Shown: positions 45,679 to 55,510 of the stretch, piece by piece | How the letters are laid out: every line of letters starts with the position of its first letter | Numbering within the stretch: position 1 is the first letter of the stretch | DNA from: Linyphia triangularis | Taxonomy: Eukaryota > Arthropoda > Arachnida > Araneae > Linyphiidae | DNA: 64,000 bases | Direction of reading: 5' to 3' | Assembly: GCA_963978545.1 (NCBI GenBank) | Contig: OZ021730.1 | Location: 4,814,201-4,878,200, forward strand | Made by a program: the position numbers and the translations under genes | Notes under the pieces: generated by a model | Seen by the model: only the letters and a program-made list of their open reading frames with translations | The model's database searches: none | What the model was told of the DNA's origin: nothing

Positions 45679-46820
45679 TAACTATTAAGTGAAAATTTTA
45701 AAGGAGGGTCGGACTCTTCACTGATATCTTCGTCCTCATCGGATGGGTGAAGTTTCACCACATCCGTATCCTTAAAAGAACGAAGAATGTTGAAAGGGTT
45801 AGACGGCCTCTCTCGAGAAAGTCCCCCTTTGGCAGATTTTAATTTAATTGTTTGCAAAGCTTTTGATTTAGCCAGGGATTTCTTAACAATCGTTGGTCGT
45901 TTTGGTACCTCTACAGATGACTTTGGAGGTAATTTGACAAGAGGTGATATAGGGCTTTCCGTTTGGGTGCTTTTACTGCTGAAAGTTTTTTTACAAACAT
46001 CAGCATAAGCAACACCAATTTTAGGGGTCTTAGCATCAACTAGCCTCCTAGCATCAAAGTAGGATAAATTTTGGCCCACTCGCACGGTCTGGATTTCTTT
46101 TTCTTTTACCCACTGTGGACATGATCGAGAGTATGACGGATGTGTGTCATTACAATTGACACACTTCTCGGGTGCTTTGCAATTAGCACTATCATGTCCA
46201 GTACCTGCACAACGCGCGCATGTTTCCGTTTCCCCATGACACGCTGTTTGAGAGTGGCCAAATTTCTGGCACTTAAAACAGCGAAGTGGGTTTGGAATAT
46301 AAGGACGTACATGGCAATTCAGGTACCCCGCCTTCACATGAGACGGCAAAGTAGGTAAATCAAAAGTGACAATTAGGTGTTTTGTAGGTATTATGTTCCC
46401 ATCTCGGCGTATTGTAATGCGGTGGACGGCTGAAACATGCTGATCACGAAGGTGATCAAGTATCTCGTCCTCCGCTGTATGATATAAGTCAGATTCTGAC
46501 ACAACACCCCGAGATTTGTTAAGGGAACCATGTTCTTTCACAGTAACCGGGAGTGAACCGAAATTTTCAATTTTTAGAATATTCTTGGCTTGTTGATGGT
46601 TACGGACTTCAACAAGCAAATCACCGGACCTCAGTTTTTTAACTGAAGCCGTATCACCAACCAACGATTGTAGTGTCTTTTCTATAAGGAAAGGAGAGAC
46701 TTTCTCGAAGGAGCCCTCTTGACGATGTACCACGAAGAATTTTGCTCGAATTTGTATTGAAGAGTCATGACAATGTTGCTCCCCACTAGGAGGAGAAGAA
46801 AAAGAAGTTTCAGTTTCCAT
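45678..46820 (-). CDS. I-clade ORF1: gag-like RNA-binding protein
   Basis: 380 residues, intact, METETSFSSPPSG start. The N-terminal half (about 25-110) has an RRM-like feel (FFVVHRQEGSFEKVSPFLIE, then SGDLLVEVRN). Three CCHC knuckles follow: CFKCQKFGHSQTAC (181-194), CARCAGTGHDSANC (201-214) and CVNCNDTHPSYSRSC (220-234). Then comes a Lys/Ser/Pro-rich basic tail ending in an acidic cluster (SDEDEDISEESD). Such proteins coat element RNA and chaperone the RNP. The stop codon overlaps the ORF2 start, suggesting coupled translation. Confidence 0.95.
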   Translation of the reverse strand: METETSFSSPPSGEQHCHDSSIQIRAKFFVVHRQEGSFEKVSPFLIEKTLQSLVGDTASVKKLRSGDLLVEVRNHQQAKNILKIENFGSLPVTVKEHGSLNKSRGVVSESDLYHTAEDEILDHLRDQHVSAVHRITIRRDGNIIPTKHLIVTFDLPTLPSHVKAGYLNCHVRPYIPNPLRCFKCQKFGHSQTACHGETETCARCAGTGHDSANCKAPEKCVNCNDTHPSYSRSCPQWVKEKEIQTVRVGQNLSYFDARRLVDAKTPKIGVAYADVCKKTFSSKSTQTESPISPLVKLPPKSSVEVPKRPTIVKKSLAKSKALQTIKLKSAKGGLSRERPSNPFNILRSFKDTDVVKLHPSDEDEDISEESDPPLKFSLNS

Positions 46821-47452
46821 AAAGGTAGCTTAAATTATTCGGGTACTAGAATCCCACCCACCATGGAGTCCACGCTATTGGGGATAGTGTATACCGGCAA
46901 GCAACAAAAATAATGAAAAAAAGGAAAACGAGAACTCAACTATTGCGCACGGTATGCCACTACCGGGTTATCCAGTACCTATACGCGACCGACTCGTCCC
47001 TGAAGAAGTCTCCACCCTTAACGAGATTCCCAGGAGACGAGCCGGCCACTTGATCCCTAGCCGCCGACGAAGTCGAACGAACAGCCGATTGATACACACG
47101 GGACCAATGTGTACCTCCCGTTTATCTGAAGCAAGGGCCAAAGTAGTGTATTGGGACAGTATATCGCCCCTCAACTACCAGGATCCCTCTTTCCAGGGAC
47201 ACGGGTCTCCACGCACGGCAAACACGTGGGTGATTAAATGCCCGAGAGAAGCTGATAGCAACAGAGCGGCATAAAGCTTCTCAAGGGGAGCCCTCACCTC
47301 TGAAGAGGTAACCACAATGAGGGAAGAAAGAAAACCAACCTATAAATACAGAACCCAAAAAAGAAGGTAAAACAGAAGAAGGGATAGATCACTGGGGCAT
47401 CCCGGGGTTGTGAAGCCCGTGTTTACTTTGAGAAAGTAAACCCCCTGAGGGG
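46821..47452 (-). promoter_or_regulatory. 5'UTR / internal promoter region of the I-clade element
   Basis: About 630 bp of GC-richer sequence between the target duplication and the ORF1 start. LINE promoters of this group lie inside the transcribed 5'UTR, so promoter activity is expected here. That is inference; no specific initiator or downstream element could be confirmed by eye. ORFs in it on either strand are not recognisable. Confidence 0.5.
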
Positions 47453-47753
47453 GCCTTTCGACTGAGTTTCCCTTCTGGTGCCTGCTGTTTTCTGATGATT
47501 GCTGCCTGCTGATTTAATTAATTGTTTATTTTAATTTTATAGATTAAGACTGCCCATACTCTAAATTCCACGGATTCCGGCAGTTGTGTTGATCTCAAAA
47601 GCGCGGCTTCGTCCGTTGCTTAGGATAGGCAACTGTCATCCATCCATTTCCATCCATTTCCTGGATTGGATCTAGATTGATCCTGGTCCCGCATCTTTTT
47701 TTCAGCAAAGGACTCCTTCCTCGCTACTACTGTTAGGCAAATTATGTACTTTA

Positions 47754-49784
47754 ATGCTTGCTAATTCCCCTCCTTCCCCCGCGGTTATAGATAATATTAT
47801 GACGGAACACAGTGCGGATGGGGTTTTGGCTCCTATCACCCATGCGTTAGTTAAATTTGCTGATGAGACCGACCATTTAAAAATGGACGAAAAGGCTAGG
47901 ACCAAACTGAATGATCTTCTTAAAGAATTGATCTTCCTTATATCTATTCACATTAAGACTCCCCATGTTGTGGATACTCAAATTGACACGCATGATAGCG
48001 ATGATAACTCAAATGGCGGAAAACTCTTTTTGAGTAAAGATGAAATGCTTGATATTGAAAGCAATCCCCCCTCTGAACCAGATTCTGACAGTGATATTTC
48101 CAAACCCTCTATCACTAGAAATAATACTCAATTTCGTAAAGATGAGGTTATTAATGAAACCATTACTAAAGTGTCCAAAAGAAAGGCACGTAAACAAGCT
48201 AAGCAAAAAACTTCTGACTCCAATGTTAACACACACATCGATTCCAATCCCACCCCTGTTTCTACAGAACCTATTGATAGCTCCCATACGGAGGAAATTA
48301 ATGATAATTTGAATACTCAAATTAAAAATACCATACAATTAGATATGGTGCACAGTTACAATGAGACAACCATCTCACAACAAAACTTTTCCAACAATGA
48401 GATAACCCCACCCCCAGACCAATCCGGCACACAAGGGGCGGAGCCTACGGGCCAAATTGCAGACTCTCTCCAGGACCTACTCCCTCTAGCGGAGGAAATC
48501 GTAACTAATGACACTGTAGTGGATGATGCCCCATTCACTCGTGCTAGTAAAACTACTTGCAGGACTCCCATTATAATAGAGGATGACAAAATCAGTTGGA
48601 AGTTTATAAATGACACACTGATTGCTAACCAAATTGTGGGATTTAATGGAACCGTTAAAGGACCACACAAATACCAAATCAAAGCACAATCTAACGATCA
48701 GCATCGTTTGATCACCAGATTGTTGGACACCCTAAAAATTGAATACTATTCCTTCGTATTACCTGATGATAAAAAGATAAAGGTAGTTATTAAATCACTA
48801 CCAATTGACACTGATGTAGATGATCTCAAAGAAGCTCTCATACAGGAAGGATTACCTGTTGAGAGTGTTAGCCAAATGACTAGAAGGAGACAAGGGGACA
48901 TCACAAAATTGCCTCTCTTTCTTATTACCCTCCCCCGCTCTGATCAAGCCAGGACCATTCCCAATCTAGAATACATTTTAAACTTGAAAATAAGCGTTGA
49001 ATCTTACAAGGGAAGGAGCGGGGCCACCATGTGTTTTAATTGTCAAGCTTTTGGACACACTCAAAGGGGCTGTAAGAAGAGTCCTAAATGTGTTAGGTGT
49101 GCAGGGGACCACTCTTCCAGTTTATGTACCTTGGAAAAGAATTCTAGTACACTTAAATGCGCTAACTGTGGTGAGGGGCACACTGCAAATTTCCCTGGGT
49201 GCTCCAAAAGAGCAACCCAAGAAGGCCAATATTAGACCGGTTATCAATGCACAAAACTTCCCAGCTATGTCTGATAATCCCCAAGGAAGGGTATTCACTA
49301 ACTCAAATCTAGTTAATGTTCCTAACGCATGGCAAAAAAAACCCAACTTAAATTACATTACTACACAAGATGCTCCGCCCACTTCTCAAATCACGACTAC
49401 TATTCCTGTTACCACCAGCGCCGACCAAACGGTATAGTGGTTAGCGTGCTAGCTTCTAGACCGCGAGGTTGCGGGTTCGAGTCCCGTGTTGGCATGGGTG
49501 TTTGTAAATGTACGTTGGCTTGTCTAATGACGAATGTTTCGGCGCATTATAGCCCTCGTGTTGCTGACGGCGCCAGATAATCTGAATACAACCAACCTGT
49601 TACCACCAGCAACACTAATTCAAACACACAATTTAGTATTACTGAAGCCAGGAATGTCCTCGGGGAACTCTCTGACCTAGTAAAATGGGTAAAAGAGGCC
49701 GGCCTTGTAGACTTATTAAAGGCTTGTAAGAGCACACTTGATGACAAGAACGAGAAGCCAAATTTCAATAGCCAGCATGTCTAG
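47754..49784 (+). pseudogene. Jockey ORF1 (gag), frameshifted and split by a SINE
   Basis: The first frame from ATG 47754 covers 493 codons: a long acidic, Ser/Asn-rich N-terminus; a PRE_C2HC-like region at about 343-420 (IKVVIKSLPIDTDVDDLKEA, then LPLFLITLPRS); and three CCHC knuckles (CFNCQAFGHTQRGC 427-440, CVRCAGDHSSSLC, CANCGEGHTANFPGC). It stops at 49235. The gag tail continues one frame over from about 49205 (KKANIRPVINAQNFPAMSDN), is cut by a SINE at 49420-49595, and resumes to TAG 49782-49784 (LVKWVKEAGLVDLLKACKST). One extra base in the ccaaaagag run near 49205 would explain the shift. Confidence 0.88.
49420..49595 (+). mobile_element. SINE family 1, copy 7, inside jockey ORF1
   Basis: Full head, B box (gggttcgagtccc), body and short CCAA tail, with a perfect 15-bp target duplication cctgttaccaccagc (49405-49419 and 49596-49610). 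A perfect duplication inside a LINE whose ORF2 is still open makes this one of the youngest insertions in the window. Confidence 0.97.
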
Positions 49785-52491
49785 TAGGACACAAAGTTTT
49801 AACCCTCTTACCATTGCATACTGGAATGCAAATGGCATCGTATATAAACTTGAAGAAGTCAAGAACTTCCTGTATATGTACTCTATTGACATTTTTATGG
49901 TTTCTGAAACGCATGCTAAGCCATGCAACTCTTTAAAAATTCCAAACTACAAAACTTACCGCACTGATAGACTGCACCACCGTGGGGGTGGCACAGCTAT
50001 CTTTGCCAGAAACTCTCTTCCAATCTCTCTTTTCCGTACTCATAATAATGACAATATTGAGGAGACTAACATACTACTAGAAGTCAGGGGCAGGCTGACC
50101 CACTTCTCTGCTGTTTATAATCCTCCTCAGAATAAAATTTCTAAGGAAGTCATAAATTTTCTTATTCCAAGGGACACTCCCACCATTGCATGTGGAGACT
50201 TTAATGCTAAAAACAAATTTTGGGGCTGTAGAGCCAGCAACAGAAATGGGTTCACCCTCCAAAAATGTGTCCAGGATGGCACCATACAGGTCATTGCACC
50301 TCAGCAACCCACCTATTATTCTAATTTTGGACATCCACCTGATATTTTAGATATCATTATTACGAATACCTCTCTTGTTGCACACACAGAGGTGTTAAAT
50401 GATCTTGATTCTGATCACCTCCCAGTTCTGGCAAAAGTTGCCAAACTTGTGAATAACGACCCTGGTTCCATCCCCAGAACGGGTTGGGATCTCTTCCATA
50501 ACATTCTCCAAACTAGTCAAGAACAGCTCCCTCCCATGGTCTATGAAAGGGACATTGACATTGCTATTAATAAACTAAATGAGGACATTACCTCTGCGCA
50601 CACCGCAGCCACTACACACAAAAAAGTAATTCATGACTATATGAGGCTCCCCACCAACATCTTAGACATTATTCGCTTCAGGAATAGGCTACGCAAGAGG
50701 TATCAGAGAACGATGGACCCCTCCCTTAAACCAGAATTAAATGCTCTAAAAAGGGTGATTAAAGATTCCACTAAAGAGAACAGGAACGCTAGATGGCAAG
50801 AAAAATTGACCACTCTTGAGTTCTCTGACAACTCTATCTGGAAAATGGCTAAAGCCTTGAAAAGAGAAAAATCCTTCCAAACCCCCCTTGAGGGTATTAA
50901 TGGACCTGCCTACACTGAAAATGACAAGAGTGAGGCCTTTGCTGACTCTCTTGCCATTCAATTCCAGGATAACACCACTCCTAATGATGTAGTCTTTGAA
51001 AGGCACATTAACAATACTGTCGAGACTTGGAAAAATTCACAAATTCAATTCTCCATTACCCCTACCACCACAGACGAGGTGTCCTTCATTATTAAAAAAC
51101 TTAAAAATAAAAAAGCCCCTGGCTATGACCATATTTCTAATAAAATGCTCAAAAACATTCCTACCAAAACAATTGAACATATTACGAATATTCTCAATGC
51201 ATGCTTAAGCATTGCCTACTTTCCCTCCATATGGAAAGAGGCCATCGTTATTCTTATCCACAAGCCAGGTAAAGACCCCACCATCCCTTCTAACTATAGA
51301 CCAATTAGTTTACTCCCCAGCATTGGCAAGGTCTACGAAAGAATTATTTTCAATCGATTCTCTCCACTTCTTGTTCATATTCCAAAAGAGCAATTTGGAT
51401 TTATGAAAGGCAGATGCACCACCAGACAACTGGTTAGAATTTTGGAATTCGTGGGCGCTGCTAAGCACCGCAACGAAAGCTCTGCCATCCTAATGTTGGA
51501 CGTCGCCAAGGCGTTTGATAGAGTATCTCACTACGGCTTGTTATTCAAACTCCTCTCTTTCAATATCCCTAACGACATTGTCCACCTCATCTGGAGCTAC
51601 CTAGATAAAAGGTCCTTCAGAGTGAGAGTGGGCAAATCTATTTCCACTACCAGACTTATTAAGGCCGGGGTCCCCCGGGGGAGTATCCTGGGTCCCACTT
51701 TGTACAACTTTTATACTTCTGACTTCCCTACCTTTCAGGACGACAGGAACTGCTTAACTGCATTCTATACAGACGATACGGCAATAGTCACTAAATCTCT
51801 TAATTCACAAAATGCCCTGAAAAACCTTCAATATAAAATGCCCATCATTGAATCCTGGTGCTCTAAATGGAAAATTAGTATTAATGCTAGCAAATCACAA
51901 GTTCTATGCACCACGACTAAAAATAACAAGAAAAACAAAATCAATGGCAAGGAAATCACCCTTTTTAATGAGGAAATCCCCAATGTTAAAAAAGCTAAAT
52001 ATCTTGGTGTAACCATCAATTCTAAACTTAAATGGTCGGACCACATCACCAGTGTGATAAAAAAAACCTATGGAATTGTTGGTAAACTCTCTCCACTTCT
52101 TAGCAGAAATTCCTCACTGCCGCTCAACCACAAAAGAAGACTTTACCTGAGTGCAGTTAGGCCAGTATTTACATATGCGTCCCCTGCATGGGCTACCTGC
52201 ACACCCAAAGACATTCACAGACTCCAGGTCATTCAAAACAAAATTCTAAGGAACATGGTTGATGCCAGCACATTTGTTAGGAACAATCTCATTCACAGAG
52301 ACTTAAAACGCGACACTATTGCCCAACACCTGGCTGAATTAAACATCTCATTTTACAAAAAGGCTACAAAAACTAGCTCAATAATTAATGAATGTCTGGA
52401 TTACGAGATTTTTCAAAGTGATTCACGTAACAGACCATATGCTGAATTTGTTCTCACCGACGCTGTCATGACTAAAAGATTCAACAAATAA
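49741..52491 (+). CDS. Jockey ORF2: endonuclease and reverse transcriptase
   Basis: Open frame to TAA at 52489-52491; numbering below counts from the TTG at 49738 (917 residues). Candidate starts are ATG 49741 and ATG 49777, which overlaps the ORF1 stop (ATGTCTAG). APE endonuclease at about 22-235: IAYWNANG, SETHA, CGDFNAKNKFWG and SDHLP. Reverse transcriptase at about 460-730: KKAPGYDHISNKML, YRPISLLPSIGK, motif A LMLDVAKAFD (585-594), AGVPRGSILGP (643-653), motif C FYTDD (676-680). No RNase H, as expected for jockey. Related fragments here have FYADD; T678 comes from ACA where they have GCA. The frame is otherwise undamaged. Confidence 0.93.
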   Translation: MTRTRSQISIASMSSRTQSFNPLTIAYWNANGIVYKLEEVKNFLYMYSIDIFMVSETHAKPCNSLKIPNYKTYRTDRLHHRGGGTAIFARNSLPISLFRTHNNDNIEETNILLEVRGRLTHFSAVYNPPQNKISKEVINFLIPRDTPTIACGDFNAKNKFWGCRASNRNGFTLQKCVQDGTIQVIAPQQPTYYSNFGHPPDILDIIITNTSLVAHTEVLNDLDSDHLPVLAKVAKLVNNDPGSIPRTGWDLFHNILQTSQEQLPPMVYERDIDIAINKLNEDITSAHTAATTHKKVIHDYMRLPTNILDIIRFRNRLRKRYQRTMDPSLKPELNALKRVIKDSTKENRNARWQEKLTTLEFSDNSIWKMAKALKREKSFQTPLEGINGPAYTENDKSEAFADSLAIQFQDNTTPNDVVFERHINNTVETWKNSQIQFSITPTTTDEVSFIIKKLKNKKAPGYDHISNKMLKNIPTKTIEHITNILNACLSIAYFPSIWKEAIVILIHKPGKDPTIPSNYRPISLLPSIGKVYERIIFNRFSPLLVHIPKEQFGFMKGRCTTRQLVRILEFVGAAKHRNESSAILMLDVAKAFDRVSHYGLLFKLLSFNIPNDIVHLIWSYLDKRSFRVRVGKSISTTRLIKAGVPRGSILGPTLYNFYTSDFPTFQDDRNCLTAFYTDDTAIVTKSLNSQNALKNLQYKMPIIESWCSKWKISINASKSQVLCTTTKNNKKNKINGKEITLFNEEIPNVKKAKYLGVTINSKLKWSDHITSVIKKTYGIVGKLSPLLSRNSSLPLNHKRRLYLSAVRPVFTYASPAWATCTPKDIHRLQVIQNKILRNMVDASTFVRNNLIHRDLKRDTIAQHLAELNISFYKKATKTSSIINECLDYEIFQSDSRNRPYAEFVLTDAVMTKRFNK

Positions 52492-52850
52492 CTCTTTTGA
52501 TCTCACATTCTGTAAAATTACACTTTCTTTTACAGACCCCCCCTTTTTACTTTTAGAAACGCAAGCTTCTTGTTTTTAGCTCCTATTGTTGACGTTACAA
52601 TCTCTGGTTTTAACGATTTATTTTTGTACCCAGATGCGTTAGCTTTTGTTTATTTTATGCAAACTTTTTATTTTTCTTTCTTTTTATTTTGTGCTGTCCC
52701 GTCCGTCCCTCACTGTAACTTTTCATGCCAATTAGATTTTTATATTTTAAGATGATCGCCCTTCGGGCCCATTTATGACCAGTGGCATAGTGCCTCCGGG
52801 TTGTAACCACTATAAAACATTATTAAAGTAAGTGAATAAATTTTAAATAA
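52492..52850 (+). other. Jockey 3'UTR with terminal hairpin
   Basis: Contains tgtgctgtcccgtccgtccc, then the hairpin gcccttcgggc (52758-52768), gaccagtggcatagtgcctc and an attattaaagtaa tail. The same order of blocks ends the gag-only element at 15.06-15.43 kb, so this is probably the region the RT recognises. Confidence 0.8.
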
Positions 52851-52939
52851 TTGCTTTTCTGTGATAACTTTTCTCGGAAAGGGGATTTTTGACCTTTAAA
52901 AATATCCAAGCGTTGTACGGAAAACACTTTATATTAAAA

Positions 52940-53370
52940 GTTTGAAATACATTCTTATTCTGAATATCTGTACATAATTCTAGTTCCTAATAATATACAG
53001 GCTCCTTAAATGAAAATTGGATTTGAAACAAAACCTCTAAACAAACACATTTCGAGGTAAAGAGTTTAATACTGTAATCAATAAAAAATCAAAGTAAAAT
53101 ATGTATTTAAAAACTACTATTAAACAACAAATAAACTCAAATACTTTAACTATTTCGATACGCATCCCGATGTAAAATGTCAATCAGCACTTTACAGAAA
53201 CCACGAAATGGTGAGACACCATATGATCCTTAAAAAAAGAGATAGTAACATTTTAGAAAGCAATTTTAAGATTCTAAATGGCTTTCCCAGATGTCAGTTT
53301 CCATGGGAAGCTACAGCGTTATGGTGGTAGAAAGCAAAAACTTTCTACAGTTATTGAAAATGAGGGATTT
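52940..53370 (+). repeat. Partial third copy of block B
   Basis: Shares ctaataatatacaggctcct, cgatacgcatc-cgatgtaaa, and gggaagctacagcgttatgg with the hairpin ggtagaaag-caaaaa-ctttctaca (53319-53343). These have counterparts at 40025-40235 and 62105-62380. It lies directly after the jockey 3' end. Confidence 0.6.
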
Positions 53371-54333
53371 TCACGTTTTTGTCTTATTTTTCAAAAACAA
53401 AGTAGAGAAAAAATCATGAATGAAAAAATACCATTCTTTCAAAAATTTAAACTCGGATAGACAGTTAAAAAAAAAGCCATTTAGTTGTAACACTTTGCTA
53501 ATTGACGGGAAAAAGCTACTTTTGCGTGTGACGTCTTCGCGCTGATGGTGAACCAGTTTATTTACCTTCTTTACGAGAATGAAAGGATATGTTAATAGAC
53601 TTCCAAAGGAAGTGGTTTTGTTAATTTCAGCTCTCATCAATACCTGTTCTAAGGAAAATTTTCGACTGTTAAAAAGTTCGATCTAAATCCACCCTTCCGA
53701 TCTTTATTAAATAGAATCCAAAATAAATGCAAAAATGTCGGGATATCAAGGCGCTTGCTTGATGGAGTTATTTCCCGGCCAGTATGGAATTTAAAATAGT
53801 GATTTAGTGAAAATACTATAAAATAGATAAAAATATTAAGTAATTTTTATTTTCCAAAAGCGGCGATTGGGTGCAAAAAGTGACTGGAACGTATTCGTAA
53901 AATAAAGGATAAACATGAGAAAACTTTTAAAACGATATTAAATTTTGACATCCCGAAAATAAAAAAAAGAATGAATTGGTTCTGCCGATACCACTAACTG
54001 ATATTTAGCAACATTTAGACTTTTTATTTTTTGTCTATTTTATTATAATGTTCCCATCTGCAGAAACTTCTTCTTTTCATATTTTTTGATTAAATGCACT
54101 TAATCTATTTTCACATTTTCTACTTTACGTTCTAAGCAGTTAATTAAAAAAATATTAAAAAAAAAAAAAAAAAAAAATGATAATAATAATAAAAAAAAAA
54201 TTGCCATAACCTCTTTTAAGACAAAATATCGTTTGGAACATCTCCAATTGTTTAACATTATTGTATTTCTTAATAAAGTGTATAAGATATTGGTTTCCAA
54301 TTAAAGTTTTGAAAAGATCAAGCCGTAGATTTT
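53371..54333. other. AT-rich intergenic DNA
   Basis: A poly-A plus (AAT) tract at 54157-54198. Nothing else recognised. Confidence 0.45.
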
Positions 54334-54765
54334 TCATGTTGTGGTACTATTGCAAATGGTTTCAATTCGGTTCAGTCGATTAATAATAGCAGTCCGGTAA
54401 AATTTGATGGAGAGATTAGATGACCAAGGAATTAGTTTAACTACATTAAAAGGGAAATCATTTTGTTTATCAAAAGTTGTCATGGAAATTATTTCAGAGT
54501 AATTAATTTCTATGTCAAGGAACAGAGTGGAAATGAGGGAAGTAATAGTCTTTTCTAGAACAAGTTCTTTGGATATATTTGCCGCCAAAAGTTGGTAAAG
54601 TCAACGCTATTGAAAACAATTATGTTGTCTATATAACGGATACAAAAATTAATTAGTTTGTTCCAAAATTTAATATCAACCCTTAGAATGCTATTACAGT
54701 AATTGTAGAAGGCATTTAGGATGCCTTTCATATCATATAGAGGTATGCCGGTATGAAGTCAAAAA
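54334..54765 (-). pseudogene. Reverse-transcriptase-like fragment of uncertain class
   Basis: On the minus strand one frame reads KFWNKLINFCIRYIDNIIVF, then NSVDFTNFWRQIYPKNL. After a frameshift it reads ISKELVLEKTITSLISTLFL, DIEINY and MTTFDKQNDFPFNVVKLIPW, then YRTAIINRLNRI. A -RYIDD- core followed by an IYP-EL-L-K-T block, FLDI-I and DKR-DF-F is a pattern I associate with an RT-like family in invertebrate genomes that is distinct from LINEs. Here the second catalytic Asp is Asn (YIDN). Assignment to a class is not possible without a search. Confidence 0.5.
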
Positions 54766-54792
54766 ATATTTTTTAGAGATCGGAAGCATTAA

Positions 54793-55510
54793 TCAAAATA
54801 AATACCGATACTCTATCGTTGCTTGGAAAACAATTATCGATGAAATATCGATACCCCACTTAAATGATTTTTTATTTTGTTTCATTAGAGTCTGTAAATC
54901 TTGTGCCTTTTCCCGTTCATAATAGTACAGCCCTAAAGCATTTAACCTTGATACAAATTGCAATAACGTTTCATTAGCATATCGCCTAGCCTCTGTAAAG
55001 TTCTGCAAACACGCTTGTGGAGACGGTTCGAATTCAAACAACACCATTTCCTTCACAGTATCATAATCTTTAATATCATCTAATTTGAGATAAGCCTTTT
55101 CACTTCACAAGTTAATTAAAAGTTCTGAGCGAAATTGAGGTGGTTCCATTTTGGTTTCAAATGCACTTTTTAATGACTGAACGAATAATACCCAATTTTC
55201 TGCTTTTTTAGGAATTGCATTGTGAGTTTAGGAATACTTTCAACAAAACTTTCAATCGAACGTGTCTCTCCATCATTGCTAAATCCATTAGTATAAGCAC
55301 TCATCCCACCGTTGCTTTTGTTCCTTGTCCATGCTGCAATCTCGGCATCTGCAGTTCATGTTCTTTATGTTTTTCTTGCCTTTCCTCAATTTCAGCAGCT
55401 TTTCGCTGACCTATTGTTGTTATCAAAAACTCTTTCCGAGAATTTCGGATCTTTGATCTAGCGTTGGTTGCTCTCAATTTGTTTTCTCAAGTCCACTACT
55501 TAAGCCGTAG
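54793..55510 (-). pseudogene. LTR-retrotransposon-type gag remnant
   Basis: Minus-strand pieces: SIESFVESIPKLT, then NWVLFVQSLKSAFETKMEPP, then an in-frame TGA near 55108, then VKEMVLFEFEPSPQACLQNF and ETLLQFVSRLNALGLYYYER. This order (W-LF--SL--AFE, then VK--LL-EF-LSP---L--F, then E-Y--F--RL----YY) is that of capsid-like gag from Ty3/gypsy-type elements. A charged Lys/Glu/Gln-rich stretch precedes it. No protease, RT or LTR was recognised nearby, so it is an isolated decayed fragment. Confidence 0.6.

Larger units (their letters stand above)
41789..47452 (-). mobile_element. Full-length I-clade LINE with target duplication
   Basis: On the minus strand: a GC-rich 5'UTR (47452-46821), ORF1 (46820-45678), ORF2 (45678-41998), then a 3'UTR of about 200 bp ending in an (AAACA)-like tail at 41789. 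Identical 11-bp flanks gcctttcgact (41778-41788 and 47453-47463) mark the target site. ORF1 with CCHC knuckles, and ORF2 with APE endonuclease, RT and RNase H, is the I-clade arrangement. Both ORFs are uninterrupted. It lies within the 5'UTR of a plus-strand jockey element. Confidence 0.93.
41626..52850 (+). mobile_element. Jockey-clade LINE, nearly complete, split by an I-clade element
   Basis: 5'UTR 41626-41788 and 47453-47753, ORF1 47754-49784, ORF2 to 52494 and a 3'UTR to about 52850 with the gcccttcgggc hairpin (52758-52768) and an attattaaagtaa tail. Excluding the 5.66-kb insertion and the SINE, about 5.4 kb remain, usual for jockey-type LINEs. ORF2 is fully open; ORF1 has a frameshift and a SINE insertion. 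I could not confirm its own target duplication or its exact 5' end. Confidence 0.8.

Noticed and set aside
46954..47274. 106-codon plus-strand ORF in the I-clade 5'UTR
   Set aside because: It is antisense to a GC-rich UTR, has no recognisable motif and is best explained by low stop density.
41626..47753. One giant element running from the gag at 40.4 kb through ORF1 at 47.7 kb
   Set aside because: The gag-only unit has its own 3' hairpin and simple tail before 41626, so it is treated as a separate element.
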